Assembly: GCF_900119165.1 (NCBI RefSeq)
Contig: NZ_FPJG01000006.1
Coordinates: 8,098,001 to 8,162,000 of the forward strand
Direction of reading: 5' to 3'
Length of the DNA: 64,000 nt
DNA from: Amycolatopsis australiensis
GTDB lineage: Bacteria; Actinomycetota; Actinomycetes; Mycobacteriales; Pseudonocardiaceae
Shown here: positions 1 through 9,550 of the stretch, piece after piece
Layout: each line of letters starts with the position of its first letter
How positions within the stretch are numbered: the first letter of the stretch is position 1
Position numbers and translations under genes: made by a program
Notes under the pieces: generated by a model
What the model saw: the letters and a program-made list of their open reading frames with translations, nothing else
Databases searched by the model: none
Told to the model about the DNA's origin: nothing

Positions 1-374
1 CGGCGTTCCTGGCCGACCTGCTGGCCGGCGGCCGGTGGGTGGTGTCGATCCTGCCCGCCGGCGCCCGCGAGCTGGCGGCCCGCCTGGCCGGCCCCCGCGA
101 GCGGCGGGCCGAGCACGTCGCGGCGATGCGCGCCCGGCCCGGCGACCGGACCGGGGCCCTGGTCCTCGACGACGCGACCTGGCTCGAGTGCGAGCTGCGG
201 GAGCAGTTCGCACTCGGCGACCACACCCTGGTCGTCGGCGAAGTGCTGGCCACCGGCCAGGACCCGGGCAGCCCGGCGCTGGTGTTCGTGCACGGCCGCT
301 ACCACGACGTCTCCCGAGCCCCGGCCGCGACGCTCGACCTGTCCGGGCCCGGACACTGGGGAGAGGCGGTGTAG
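1..374 (+). CDS. Flavin reductase-like (FMN-binding split barrel) protein, C-terminal part
   Basis: The frame is open from base 3 to a TAG at 372-374 and its start lies outside the window, so 123 residues are visible. The pattern of a leading helix (LADLLAGGRWVVSILP), a middle part, then HTLVVGEVLATG and ALVFVHGRYH matches the end of flavin reductase-like domains. Such proteins bind FMN and usually serve as the reductase partner of a two-component monooxygenase. No partner gene is visible here. The call rests on remembered family pattern only, and a pyridoxamine-oxidase-like split barrel is the main alternative. Confidence 0.55.
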   Translation, partial: AFLADLLAGGRWVVSILPAGARELAARLAGPRERRAEHVAAMRARPGDRTGALVLDDATWLECELREQFALGDHTLVVGEVLATGQDPGSPALVFVHGRYHDVSRAPAATLDLSGPGHWGEAV

Positions 375-427
375 CTTGGCGGCCGAGACGAGGGGGATCC
401 TTGACGAGCACCGAAGACGGCAACGCC

Positions 428-1465
428 ATGCGCTGGAGCGGCCAGCGCACCGACCGCGTCGACGACGGCGCCCTGCCGGGGCTCGCGCGGCTGAGCGGGT
501 TCGTCCGCAGCGTCCGGACGCCGGAGTTCCGCGGGGTCACGTTCCACGAGGTGCTCGCGAAGAGCGCGTTGAACCACGTGCCGGCGGACGCGCGCATGCT
601 TGCCGGCGAGTACACGATCAACCCGTACCGCGGCTGCACGCACGCGTGCCAGTACTGCTTCGCGCGCCCGACGCATACGCGTCTCGGCCTCGACGTCGCC
701 GGCGACTTCGACAACGAGATCATCGTGAAGACGAACATCGCCGAGGTGCTGCGCAGTGAACTGGCGCGCAAGCGGAAGCTGCCGCCGCGCGTCGCGTTCG
801 GCACGAACACCGATGTCTACCAGCGCGCGGAGGGCCGGTACGAGCTGATGCCGGGGATCATCGACGCGCTCACCGCCTACCGGGTGCCGTTCTCGGTCCT
901 GACGAAGGGCCCGCTGATCCGCCGCGACCTCGACCGGCTGGCCAAGGCTTCGCGGACCATGACCGTGCACCTGGGCGTGTCGCTCTCGATCCTGGACGAA
1001 GGGCTCCAGCAGTCGGTCGAGTTCGGCACGGCGACGACGTCGGCCCGGCTGGCCACGGTCCGCGCCATCCGCGACGCTGGCCTGGACTGCACGGTGTTCC
1101 TCTCTCCGATCCTGCCCCGGCTCACCGATTCCGACGAGAAGCTGCGGGAGCTGGTCGCCGCGGTGGCCGCGGCGGGCGCGACCGCGGTCCTGTTCCACCC
1201 GCTCTACCTGTCGAGCGGGGTGAAGGACGTGTTCTTCACCTGGTTGCGCCGAGCGCATCCGGAACTGGTCGGGGACTACACGACGCTGTACTCGTCGGGC
1301 TCGGAGACCCTGCGCCCCTACCGCCACGAGCTGAGCGACCGGATTCGCGCGATCATCGCCCACCACGGGTTCCCGGAGCCGGACGAGTCGATCGAGGACC
1401 GCTTCGCCCTCAACGGTCGCCGTACCGCTCCCGCACCCGAGCCACCGCAGCCGACGCTGTTCTGA
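428..1465 (+). CDS. Rv2578c-family radical SAM protein
   Basis: This 345-residue protein carries C70-x3-C74-x2-C77 (CTHACQYC), the ligand set for the radical-SAM [4Fe-4S] cluster, inside the family pattern NPYRGCxHACxYCFARP. The later block ALGTNTDxYQRAEGRY is represented by FGTNTDVYQRAEGRYELMPG. It resembles Mycobacterium tuberculosis Rv2578c along its whole length, including the MRW start and the TLF end; the reaction of that family is unknown. I chose ATG 428 because of the conserved MRW start. A TTG at 401, five bases after AGGGGG, is a possible earlier start. The longer open frame back to base 35 is noncoding sequence read through. Confidence 0.85.
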   Translation: MRWSGQRTDRVDDGALPGLARLSGFVRSVRTPEFRGVTFHEVLAKSALNHVPADARMLAGEYTINPYRGCTHACQYCFARPTHTRLGLDVAGDFDNEIIVKTNIAEVLRSELARKRKLPPRVAFGTNTDVYQRAEGRYELMPGIIDALTAYRVPFSVLTKGPLIRRDLDRLAKASRTMTVHLGVSLSILDEGLQQSVEFGTATTSARLATVRAIRDAGLDCTVFLSPILPRLTDSDEKLRELVAAVAAAGATAVLFHPLYLSSGVKDVFFTWLRRAHPELVGDYTTLYSSGSETLRPYRHELSDRIRAIIAHHGFPEPDESIEDRFALNGRRTAPAPEPPQPTLF

Positions 1466-1593
1466 GGCCGGACGCACCGCCCGCCGCCTCGTCCGGCATG
1501 GGACCGGTCCCGGCGAAGCTCGCACGTCGAACCTCGGGACGGCCACCGGTGGCTTCCGAGCTGCCCGTTGTAGTCGTGGACGTCGCGCAGGCC

Positions 1594-1608
1594 GCCTTGC
1601 GGCAAGGC
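1594..1608. terminator. Candidate hairpin downstream of the radical SAM gene
   Basis: GCCTTG-CGG-CAAGGC forms a perfect 6-bp stem in the 227-base gap between the radical SAM gene and the next membrane protein. It has no T-run after it and lies 129 bases past the stop, so a terminator role is weakly supported. Confidence 0.25.
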
Positions 1609-1692
1609 CACCGACACCGGCTCCGGCGATCGGCCCGGATACGATCCCTGCCGGTCGTGGTCGTCGCCGGACCGCGTTTCGACAGGAGAGCC

Positions 1693-3321
1693 ATGACGCA
1701 ACCAGCGCTCGCCGACGCCCCCGCAGCGGATGTGACCGCCCCGGTCCGCCGCATCGCCGGCCGCGGCCTGCCGGGCGCCGTCGGGTGGTGGCTGTTCGCG
1801 GCCGTCCCGTTCGCGCTGGCGCTGCTGGCCGCCGTCCGCGCGCCGCGGATGCACGTGCTGCTCGACTACTGGCACGTCTTCGCGAAGATCACCGACGACA
1901 GCGGGCGGCTGCTGCTGAGCCAGGTCTTCACCTACCACCTGGACCAGCCGTTCGTCGTGCCGTCACTGCTGTTCTACGCCGACGCGGCGTGGTTCGGCGG
2001 CGACAACCGCGTGCTGACCGTCCTGACCGTCGTCCTGCTGGCGGTGGCGGCGTCGGCGCTGCGGACGATGCTGCCGCGGCACCTGTCCCCGGCGAAGCGC
2101 GGGGCGCTGACCGCCGTCGTCGCATGGCTGCTGTTCACGTCGCACGCCGCTGAGCTGTGGTCGCAGGGCACGAACGGGATCAGCTGGGTGCCCGCGGTCG
2201 CGTGCTGCGCGATCGCCGTCGCGTGTGCGCACCACGGTCGCCCGCTCGGCGCGTACGGGGCCGCCGTGCTCGGCTGTCTCTGCTTCGGGGCCGCGTTGCC
2301 GATCTGGTTCGTGATCGCCTTCATCGCGTGGGTGCGCAAAGAGTCCCGGTTCCGCATCCTGTTCCCCGCGGCGGCCGGGGTGGCCGTCCTGCTCGCCTGG
2401 TGGCTGACGAAGCCCGCGGGAACGCAGTCCGGCGCGACGGCCGCCTTCGACCCGGACGGACGCCTGTCCGTCATCGCGGCCGCGGCCGGTGGCCTGTGGT
2501 CGGTCGACGTCGCGGTCCTCGCGGTGGTCGCGGGCGGCGTGACGATTGCCCTGCTCGCCCTGCTGCTGCGTCGCACGATCACCGACCGGCCCTCACCCGC
2601 GTCGGGCTGGGCGGGTTTGGCCTGCTACGCGCTGGCGCTCGCCGTGATGCTCGCACTCGGCCGGACCACGGCCGATGTCCCGGGCGGCAACGTCGGTCTC
2701 ATCAGCCGGTACGTCCTGGTCGCGGCACTGGCGACGATCGCGGTGACGGTCTTGGCCACCGTGCACCGTCCACAGTGGCCCATCCGGTACGTGGCGACCG
2801 GCGTCATCGCACTGTCGCTGGTGACGCACGCGATCGGCGGCGGCAAGGCGGACGAAGTGCGTCGCAGCTACGCACCACTGGCCCTGGCGGCGATCGCGCT
2901 GCGAGCCGACGCCCCGGCGGCCCTGGAGGCACTGCACATCCAGCGAGCCGCGGCGCCGGCGGCCCGGGCGTTGCGGGCCTACCCGTTCACCGACGACTTC
3001 ACGCTGGGCTGCCACGGCCCCGAGCTGGGCAGCCGCCTCGACGTGGCAAGGGTCCAGCCGACGTCAGCGGGACGACTGGACACCCCGGTGACGAACACCG
3101 GCGCGATCATCGCGGGCTGGGCGGCCACCCGGCCGGACTGCATCGTCGTCACGGACGAGCAGGGAACGGTGACGGGCGGCGGCATCACGGGCCTGCCGCT
3201 GACGCCCGGCCAGACGACGGCCACCCCCGGAGCGACGGCCTGGCAGGCGACGACAGGCCCGGCAAACGGCCACGTGAGGGTGTTCGCCGTCCGGGGCGGA
3301 CAGCTCTACCGAATCGGCTGA
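1693..3321 (+). CDS. Large polytopic membrane protein of unknown function
   Basis: This 542-residue protein starts at an ATG five bases after a GGAGAG Shine-Dalgarno. Hydrophobic segments run from about residue 32 to residue 380 (roughly ten to twelve helices). A soluble C-terminal part of about 150 residues follows, with two cysteines (GCHGPELG and RPDCIVV). The topology is like GT-C glycosyltransferases or related envelope proteins with a multi-helix body and an extracytoplasmic tail. I recognise no catalytic motif and give no function. It stands alone between the radical SAM gene and the rlmN group on the other strand. Confidence 0.7.
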   Translation: MTQPALADAPAADVTAPVRRIAGRGLPGAVGWWLFAAVPFALALLAAVRAPRMHVLLDYWHVFAKITDDSGRLLLSQVFTYHLDQPFVVPSLLFYADAAWFGGDNRVLTVLTVVLLAVAASALRTMLPRHLSPAKRGALTAVVAWLLFTSHAAELWSQGTNGISWVPAVACCAIAVACAHHGRPLGAYGAAVLGCLCFGAALPIWFVIAFIAWVRKESRFRILFPAAAGVAVLLAWWLTKPAGTQSGATAAFDPDGRLSVIAAAAGGLWSVDVAVLAVVAGGVTIALLALLLRRTITDRPSPASGWAGLACYALALAVMLALGRTTADVPGGNVGLISRYVLVAALATIAVTVLATVHRPQWPIRYVATGVIALSLVTHAIGGGKADEVRRSYAPLALAAIALRADAPAALEALHIQRAAAPAARALRAYPFTDDFTLGCHGPELGSRLDVARVQPTSAGRLDTPVTNTGAIIAGWAATRPDCIVVTDEQGTVTGGGITGLPLTPGQTTATPGATAWQATTGPANGHVRVFAVRGGQLYRIG

Positions 3322-3470
3322 ACCCCACCATCCGCGGGAACCCTGCGTCGGTCAGTCACGGTCGCAGGCGCGGTCTCGGTGCCCGCGTAACCGGCTAGCA
3401 CAGCTCAGGCAGGCGAACGCTGTGGCGGAAGTCGACGATGCGCCTCGCTGCCGACGCCTTCAGCCGCTCC

Positions 3471-3740
3471 TCAGCGGTCCAGCCACGGCGCGAGCAGCTT
3501 CTCCAGCTCGGCGTCCGACAGAGCCCGCGGCCCACCATGGAATTCGTGCCACCGCGCGGCATCGCACGCCGCCGTGTACTCGACCTCGAACGCCCGCATC
3601 AGCACGTACATGAACGTCACCGAGCTGAAGCGGTCGCCCAGCAGTGTCCGCGCCTTTCGGGCGACCTCGGTCGCGCCGCCGGAATCCGCCAGCTTCAACG
3701 ATTCCGCGGCCGGGTCCAGCAGGCTGGGGGCGTACATCAC
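3471..3740 (-). CDS. Small conserved-looking hypothetical protein, 89 aa
   Basis: It lies 28 bases after rlmN on the same strand and so is probably cotranscribed. The GTG at 3740 sits eight bases after GGAG; the adjacent ATG at 3737 is an alternative. The protein is soluble, mostly helical in appearance, and ends LSDAELEKLLAPWLDR. I do not recognise the family. Normal codon use and the Shine-Dalgarno support a real gene. Confidence 0.6.
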   Translation of the reverse strand: MMYAPSLLDPAAESLKLADSGGATEVARKARTLLGDRFSSVTFMYVLMRAFEVEYTAACDAARWHEFHGGPRALSDAELEKLLAPWLDR

Positions 3741-3768
3741 GACAAACTCTCCAACGTAGAAACGAACA

Positions 3769-4875
3769 TCAGCCTTCGGCGGCCAGCTGGCCGCACGCCG
3801 CCGCGATTTCCTGGCCGCGGGTGTCCCGGACCGTGCACGCCACGCCGCCCGCGTTCACCAGGCGCACGAACTCGCGCTCCACCGGCTTCGGGGACGCGTC
3901 CCACTTCGATCCCGGTGTCGGGTTCAACGGGATCACGTTGACATGCACCAGCTGCCCCAGGTGCTTGCGCAGCCGCTTCGCCAGCAGCTCCGCCCGCCAC
4001 GGCTGGTCGTTGATGTCCCGGATCAACGCGTACTCGATCGAGACCCGGCGGCCCGACGTGTCCGCGTAGTACCGGGCCGCCGACAGCACCTCGTCCACCG
4101 ACCAGCGGTTGTTCACCGGGACCAGCGTGTCCCGCAGCTCGTCGTCCGGCGTGTGCAGCGACACCGCCAGCCGGACCTGCATCTTCTCGTCCGCCAGCTT
4201 GCGGATCGCCGGCGCCAGCCCCACCGTCGACACCGTCACCGACCGCTGCCCGATGCCCAGGCCACCCGGCGCGGGATCCGTGATCCGGCGCACCGCCGCC
4301 ACCACCCGCTTGTAGTTGGCCAGCGGCTCGCCCATGCCCATGAAGACGATGTTCGACAGCCGCCCGGGACCGCCCGCCATGGTGCCGTCGCGCATCACCG
4401 CCGCCGCGGCGCGGACCTGGTCCACGATCTCCGCCGTCGACAGGTTGCGGTCCAGGCCGCCCTGGCCCGTCGCGCAGAACGGGCACGCCATGCCGCAGCC
4501 CGCCTGGCTCGAGATGCACAGCGTCGCGCGGTCCGGGTAGCGCATCAGGACGCTCTCCAGCAGCGTGCCGTCGTGGGCGCGCCACAGCGTCTTGCGCGTC
4601 GCGCCGTCGTCGCACGCCAGGGCGCGGACCTCGGTGAGCAGCGTCGGCATCAGCGACTCGACCAGCCGCGCGCGCGACGCCGCCGGGATGTCGGTCATTT
4701 CCGCCGGGTCCACCGTCAGGCGCGAGAAGTAGTGGTTCGACAGCTGCTTCGCGCGGAACGGCTTCTCCCCCAGCTCGGCCACGGCTTCCGCGCGCTCGGC
4801 CACCGAGAGGTCGGCGAGGTGACGCGGCGGCAGGCCACGCTTGGGGGCGTCGAAGACGAGCGGGAGGGCAGTCAT
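3769..4875 (-). CDS. rlmN: Dual-specificity 23S rRNA/tRNA adenine-C2 methyltransferase RlmN
   Basis: RlmN is a radical SAM enzyme that methylates C2 of A2503 in 23S rRNA and A37 of some tRNAs. The 368-residue protein has the cluster motif C127-x3-C131-x2-C134 (CGMACPFC). It also has both mechanistic cysteines: C120 in TLCISSQ and C361 in AAACGQL, which correspond to Cys118 and Cys355 of the E. coli enzyme. The motif [12 protein letters not shown] is present. ATG 4875 ([14 protein letters not shown]) was preferred over an in-frame upstream start at 4926, because the extra residues are low-complexity alanine-rich. The neighbouring 89-residue gene follows it. In many actinobacteria rlmN lies near cdsA-frr, but here unrelated genes intervene. 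Confidence 0.95.
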   Translation of the reverse strand: MTALPLVFDAPKRGLPPRHLADLSVAERAEAVAELGEKPFRAKQLSNHYFSRLTVDPAEMTDIPAASRARLVESLMPTLLTEVRALACDDGATRKTLWRAHDGTLLESVLMRYPDRATLCISSQAGCGMACPFCATGQGGLDRNLSTAEIVDQVRAAAAVMRDGTMAGGPGRLSNIVFMGMGEPLANYKRVVAAVRRITDPAPGGLGIGQRSVTVSTVGLAPAIRKLADEKMQVRLAVSLHTPDDELRDTLVPVNNRWSVDEVLSAARYYADTSGRRVSIEYALIRDINDQPWRAELLAKRLRKHLGQLVHVNVIPLNPTPGSKWDASPKPVEREFVRLVNAGGVACTVRDTRGQEIAAACGQLAAEG

Positions 4876-4951
4876 AACCGGACCAGTCTCCCACGCGGCC
4901 GCCGGCGCCGCCTCGGCAGCCCTCACCGGGTGTAGGCCAGGTCACGACCTC

Positions 4952-4964
4952 ATGTAACTTACAT
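4952..4964. promoter_or_regulatory. Palindrome ATGTAACTTACAT upstream of rlmN
   Basis: This is a perfect 13-bp dyad (ATGTAA-C-TTACAT) 77 bases before the rlmN start. Read on the minus strand it contains TAAGTT, an acceptable -10 element, so a factor bound here would cover the promoter. The binding protein cannot be named. Confidence 0.4.
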
Positions 4965-5049
4965 CGTCTTTTAGTCCCTTGTGGACACTCGACAACCGCC
5001 GTGAGGTGGTCGATCCGCAACGGCCCGGCATCCGGACCGGCAGCGTGGA

Positions 5050-5079
5050 TTGACATCCCGTCACCCGGAAGCTCACTCT
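5050..5079 (+). promoter_or_regulatory. Candidate promoter of the GH62 gene
   Basis: TTGACA at 5050-5055 is a perfect -35 hexamer. The best -10 at 18-bp spacing is CACTCT, which is poor. The operator at 5091-5104 lies just downstream, where repressor binding would block transcription. Confidence 0.4.
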
Positions 5080-5090
5080 GGCGCGACGCA

Positions 5091-6572
<1,482 letters not shown>

Positions 6573-6580
6573 CCGGAGCC

Positions 6581-6621
6581 GGTGCACGAGGAACCCCCGC
6601 GGCCGGGGTTCCTCGTGCACC
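6581..6621. terminator. Strong bidirectional hairpin between the GH62 and transketolase-like genes
   Basis: Two 17-base arms (6581-6597 and 6605-6621) pair perfectly with a seven-base loop. The hairpin starts nine bases after the GH62 stop and ends 14 bases before the end of the convergent transketolase-like gene, so it can serve both. There is no clear T-run, as is common in actinomycetes. Confidence 0.7.
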
Positions 6622-6635
6622 GGCGGCTCCGTCAG

Positions 6636-8945
6636 TCAGGCCAGGACGTCCAGCGCCGCCCGGATGATCGAGTCGGTGTCGATGCCGTGGTAGCGGTACA
6701 CGTCCTCGATCGAGCCCGACTGGCCGAACCGCGTCACGCCCAGCGCGACCGACGGCACCCGGTTGATCCCGGCGAGGAACGCCAGCGTGTGCGGGTGGCC
6801 GTCGAGCACCGTGACCAGCGGCCGCGCCCGCGAAGCCGGGAACACCTGGTCCAGGATCCACGGCTCGCCGCCGCCCCGGCCCGATCGGGCCTGGAGCGCC
6901 TCGAACACCAGGCCCGGGCTGGTCACGCAGACGACGTCGGCTGCCACACCCACCTGGGCCAGCCGCTCGGCGGCCGCCAGCGCGTCCGGCACGAGGGCGC
7001 CCATCGCCGCGAGCGTGACCGCCGGTTCGGCGGCGCGACGCAGCAGGTACGCCCCCGCCACGACCTGGCGGCGACGCCGTTCGCGCGCGGCCGGGTCGGC
7101 GGGCACGCCGGCGAGGGTCTGGTCGACCGGGCGCGTCGAGAGCCGGAAGTACGACGACGTGCCGCCCGGCTTGCCGAGCCGGCCGAGCGCCGCCAGCAGC
7201 GTCCACTCCGTGTCGATCGCGAACGCCGGTTCGTAGCTGACGCAGCCGGGTTGCTCGACGCCGATCGACGGCGTGGTGATCGACTGGTGCGCGCCGCCTT
7301 CCGGGGCGAGCGTGACCCCGGACGGCGTGCCGATCAGGATCGACTGCCCGCCCGCGTAGATGCCGAACGACCACGGCTCCAGCGCGCGCTCGACGAACGG
7401 GTCGTACATGACGCCGATCGGCAGCAGCGGCTCACCCCACCGGCTCCAGGTCGCCCCCAGCTCCCCGAGCAGCCCGACCAGGTTCGTCTCGGCGATGCCC
7501 AGCTCGACGTGCTGCCCGGTCGGCTTCTCCCGCCAGTGCACGATCGTCTCGGGGTCGTCTTCGAACCAGTCGCGGCGCTCGGTCGCCGACCAGACGCCGA
7601 CCTTGTTGACCCAGCCGCCGAGGTTGGTCGTCGAGCTGACGTCCGGGCTGACCGTCACGACGCGCTTCGCCGCTTCGGGCGCTTCGCGGGTCAGGTCGAG
7701 CAGGACACGGCCCAGCGCCGCCTGCGTCGTCGCGGTTCCGGACGGCGTGCGTCCGATGTCGACCGGCAACTCGACTGAAGGCAGCGAAGGCACGTCCGGA
7801 CGGCGAAGGCGCGAAGCCGCTTGAGCGCACAACTCCGCTTCACGCGACCCCGGTGCGAAGCGCTCCCACGGCGAAGCGAGATCAGTGCCGAGAGAAGCCG
7901 CCAGCTCCTCCATCTGCGAGACGGTCAGCAGCGACGAGTGGTTCTGCGGGTGTCCCTGCGTCGGCAGGCCACGGCCCTTGACGGTGTAGCAGAAGATCAC
8001 CGTCGGCCGGTCGTCCGAAATGGCCGCGAAGACCTCGTCGAGCGAGCCGAGGTCGTGGCCGCCGAGGTTGCGGATGGCCGCCAGCAGCGTCTCGTCGTCC
8101 AGCGAAGCGACCAACGAAGCCAGCGCCGCGTTGCCCGCCGGCAGCCGGTCACGCACCTGCGCGGCGTCGCAGCGCAGCAGCCGCTGGTACTCCGGGTTCG
8201 GCATCGCGTCGATCCGCGCCCGCAGCTCGGCGCCACCCGGACGGGTGAACAGTTCCTCCAGCAGGCGCCCGTACTTCAGCGTCAGGACCTGCCAGCCGGC
8301 CGCGTCGAACATGCCCTGCAGCCGCCCGGCCGCGATGTTCGGCACGACCCGGTCGAGCGACTGGCGGTTGAGGTCGACGATCCAGACGATCTCGCCGAGT
8401 TCGGCGACGGCCGGGTCGAGGATGGCCTCCCAGATCGCGCCCTCGTCCAGCTCGGCGTCGCCGACCAGCGAGTACTGGCGGCCGGTGCCGGCCGCCGAGC
8501 CGCGCGTGGTCAGGTAGCGGCGGGCCAGCGCGCCCCAGATCGGCGCGGTGGCGCCGATGCCGACCGAGCCGGTCGAGTAGTCGACGGGATCGGGGTCCTT
8601 GGCGCGGCTCGGGTAGCTCTGCAGCCCGCCGAACTCGCGCAGCGTCGTCAGGTACTTCTCGTCCAGCTCGCCGAGCAGGTAGTTGATCGCGTGGAGCACC
8701 GGCGACGCGTGCGGCTTCACCGAGACGCGGTCCTCCGGGCGCAGGTGCCGGAACCACAGCGACGTCATGATCGACACCAGCGACGCGCACGACGCCTGGT
8801 GCCCGCCGACCTTCAGCCCGGACGGGTTGGCGCGGACCCGGTTCGCGTGGTGCACGATCGCGGTGGCGAGCCACAGCACCCGCCGTTCGATCGCGGCGAG
8901 CTCGTCGGAGCCGGTCGCCGGAGCGGTCACGGAAGCCTGAGTCAT
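6636..8945 (-). CDS. Thiamine-diphosphate transketolase / pyruvate dehydrogenase E1-like enzyme
   Basis: This 769-residue protein has the layout of single-chain transketolase and AceE-type E1 enzymes. The ThDP motif GDAELDEG is at 162-169 with the closing asparagine at N193. An early H49/H80 pair (GGHQ, KPHASP) is present, followed by a pyrimidine-binding middle domain with the block ELGIAETNLVGLLGELG. It is shorter than AceE (about 890-920 residues), so the substrate is uncertain: pyruvate, another 2-oxo acid or a sugar phosphate are all possible. ATG 8945 has GAAAGG eight bases upstream. An Lrp-type regulator lies directly upstream on the same strand and probably controls it. Open reading continues upstream of the ATG but is not coding. 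Confidence 0.8.
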   Translation of the reverse strand: MTQASVTAPATGSDELAAIERRVLWLATAIVHHANRVRANPSGLKVGGHQASCASLVSIMTSLWFRHLRPEDRVSVKPHASPVLHAINYLLGELDEKYLTTLREFGGLQSYPSRAKDPDPVDYSTGSVGIGATAPIWGALARRYLTTRGSAAGTGRQYSLVGDAELDEGAIWEAILDPAVAELGEIVWIVDLNRQSLDRVVPNIAAGRLQGMFDAAGWQVLTLKYGRLLEELFTRPGGAELRARIDAMPNPEYQRLLRCDAAQVRDRLPAGNAALASLVASLDDETLLAAIRNLGGHDLGSLDEVFAAISDDRPTVIFCYTVKGRGLPTQGHPQNHSSLLTVSQMEELAASLGTDLASPWERFAPGSREAELCAQAASRLRRPDVPSLPSVELPVDIGRTPSGTATTQAALGRVLLDLTREAPEAAKRVVTVSPDVSSTTNLGGWVNKVGVWSATERRDWFEDDPETIVHWREKPTGQHVELGIAETNLVGLLGELGATWSRWGEPLLPIGVMYDPFVERALEPWSFGIYAGGQSILIGTPSGVTLAPEGGAHQSITTPSIGVEQPGCVSYEPAFAIDTEWTLLAALGRLGKPGGTSSYFRLSTRPVDQTLAGVPADPAARERRRRQVVAGAYLLRRAAEPAVTLAAMGALVPDALAAAERLAQVGVAADVVCVTSPGLVFEALQARSGRGGGEPWILDQVFPASRARPLVTVLDGHPHTLAFLAGINRVPSVALGVTRFGQSGSIEDVYRYHGIDTDSIIRAALDVLA

Positions 8946-8970
8946 CGTCGACACCTTTCGGGCAGGAAGC

Positions 8971-8995
8971 GCACACCAGGACAGCACTGGTGCGC
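8971..8995. promoter_or_regulatory. Imperfect dyad upstream of the transketolase-like gene
   Basis: CACCAG (8974-8979) and CTGGTG (8987-8992) are inverted around seven bases, with further GCGCA/TGCGC symmetry outside. It lies 30-50 bases before the transketolase-like start, a fitting place for the adjacent Lrp-type regulator. Confidence 0.4.
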
Positions 8996-9022
8996 GGATC
9001 GCACAACCGATGCCGCCGAAAG

Positions 9023-9077
9023 TGCGCAGAATGCCCACCGCGGGCGGACGGCTCAGGCGTCCGGCTGCGCAGAATGC
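9023..9077. repeat. Direct repeat TGCGCAGAATGC, two copies
   Basis: The 12-mer TGCGCAGAATGC is found at 9023-9034 in the gap and again at 9066-9077 inside the last codons of the lrp-type gene, 43 bases apart (about four helical turns). Phased repeats are typical of Lrp-family binding regions, which makes autoregulation plausible. Confidence 0.5.
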
Positions 9078-9538
9078 ACGCGGTCCAGCAGGGGGGTCAG
9101 CCGGTACGGGACCAGCTCGCGCATGACGAGCGAGATGTTCGTCCGCTCGACGCCGGGCGAGGCGAGGATGTGCCCGGCGACGCGGTAGAGGTCGTCGGCG
9201 TCGACGGCGACGACCTGGACCATCAGGTCGCTCGCCCCGGTCAGCCCGCACACCTCGGTGACCTCCGGGATGGTGGCGAGCGCGTCGGCGATCTCGGCGA
9301 GGCGCCGCTGGTCGACTTGCGCGTTGACGAACGCCCGCAGCGGGTAGCCCAGCCGCGCGGGGTCGATCCGGCGCTCGAACGACCCGAGCACGCCGCGCCG
9401 CTCCAGGCGCACGAGCCGGGCCTGCACCGTGTTCCGGGACAGGCCCAGCCGCTCGGCCAGCGCCACGGCCGTGGACCGCGGGTCTTCGCCCAGCGCCCGC
9501 AGCAGGCGCGCGTCGATCTCGTCGATGGTTTCCGGCAC
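9053..9538 (-). CDS. Lrp/AsnC-family transcriptional regulator
   Basis: 161 residues, the usual size. The winged helix-turn-helix spans about residues 5-60 (DEIDARLLRALGEDPR, then LGLSRNTVQARLVRLERRGVL). The ligand-binding RAM domain follows at about 75-150 (VCGLTGASDLMVQVVAVD). It starts at a GTG. It lies 107 bases upstream of the transketolase-like gene on the same strand and is most likely its local regulator, responding to an amino acid or related metabolite. The specific ligand cannot be read from sequence. Confidence 0.9.
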   Translation of the reverse strand: MPETIDEIDARLLRALGEDPRSTAVALAERLGLSRNTVQARLVRLERRGVLGSFERRIDPARLGYPLRAFVNAQVDQRRLAEIADALATIPEVTEVCGLTGASDLMVQVVAVDADDLYRVAGHILASPGVERTNISLVMRELVPYRLTPLLDRVHSAQPDA

Positions 9539-9550
9539 GCGCCGATCTTC

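Noticed and set aside
35..427. Extension of the radical SAM protein upstream
   Set aside because: The region is the out-of-frame copy of the flavin-reductase-like gene, Arg/Pro-rich and without a start site. The conserved MRW start is at 428.
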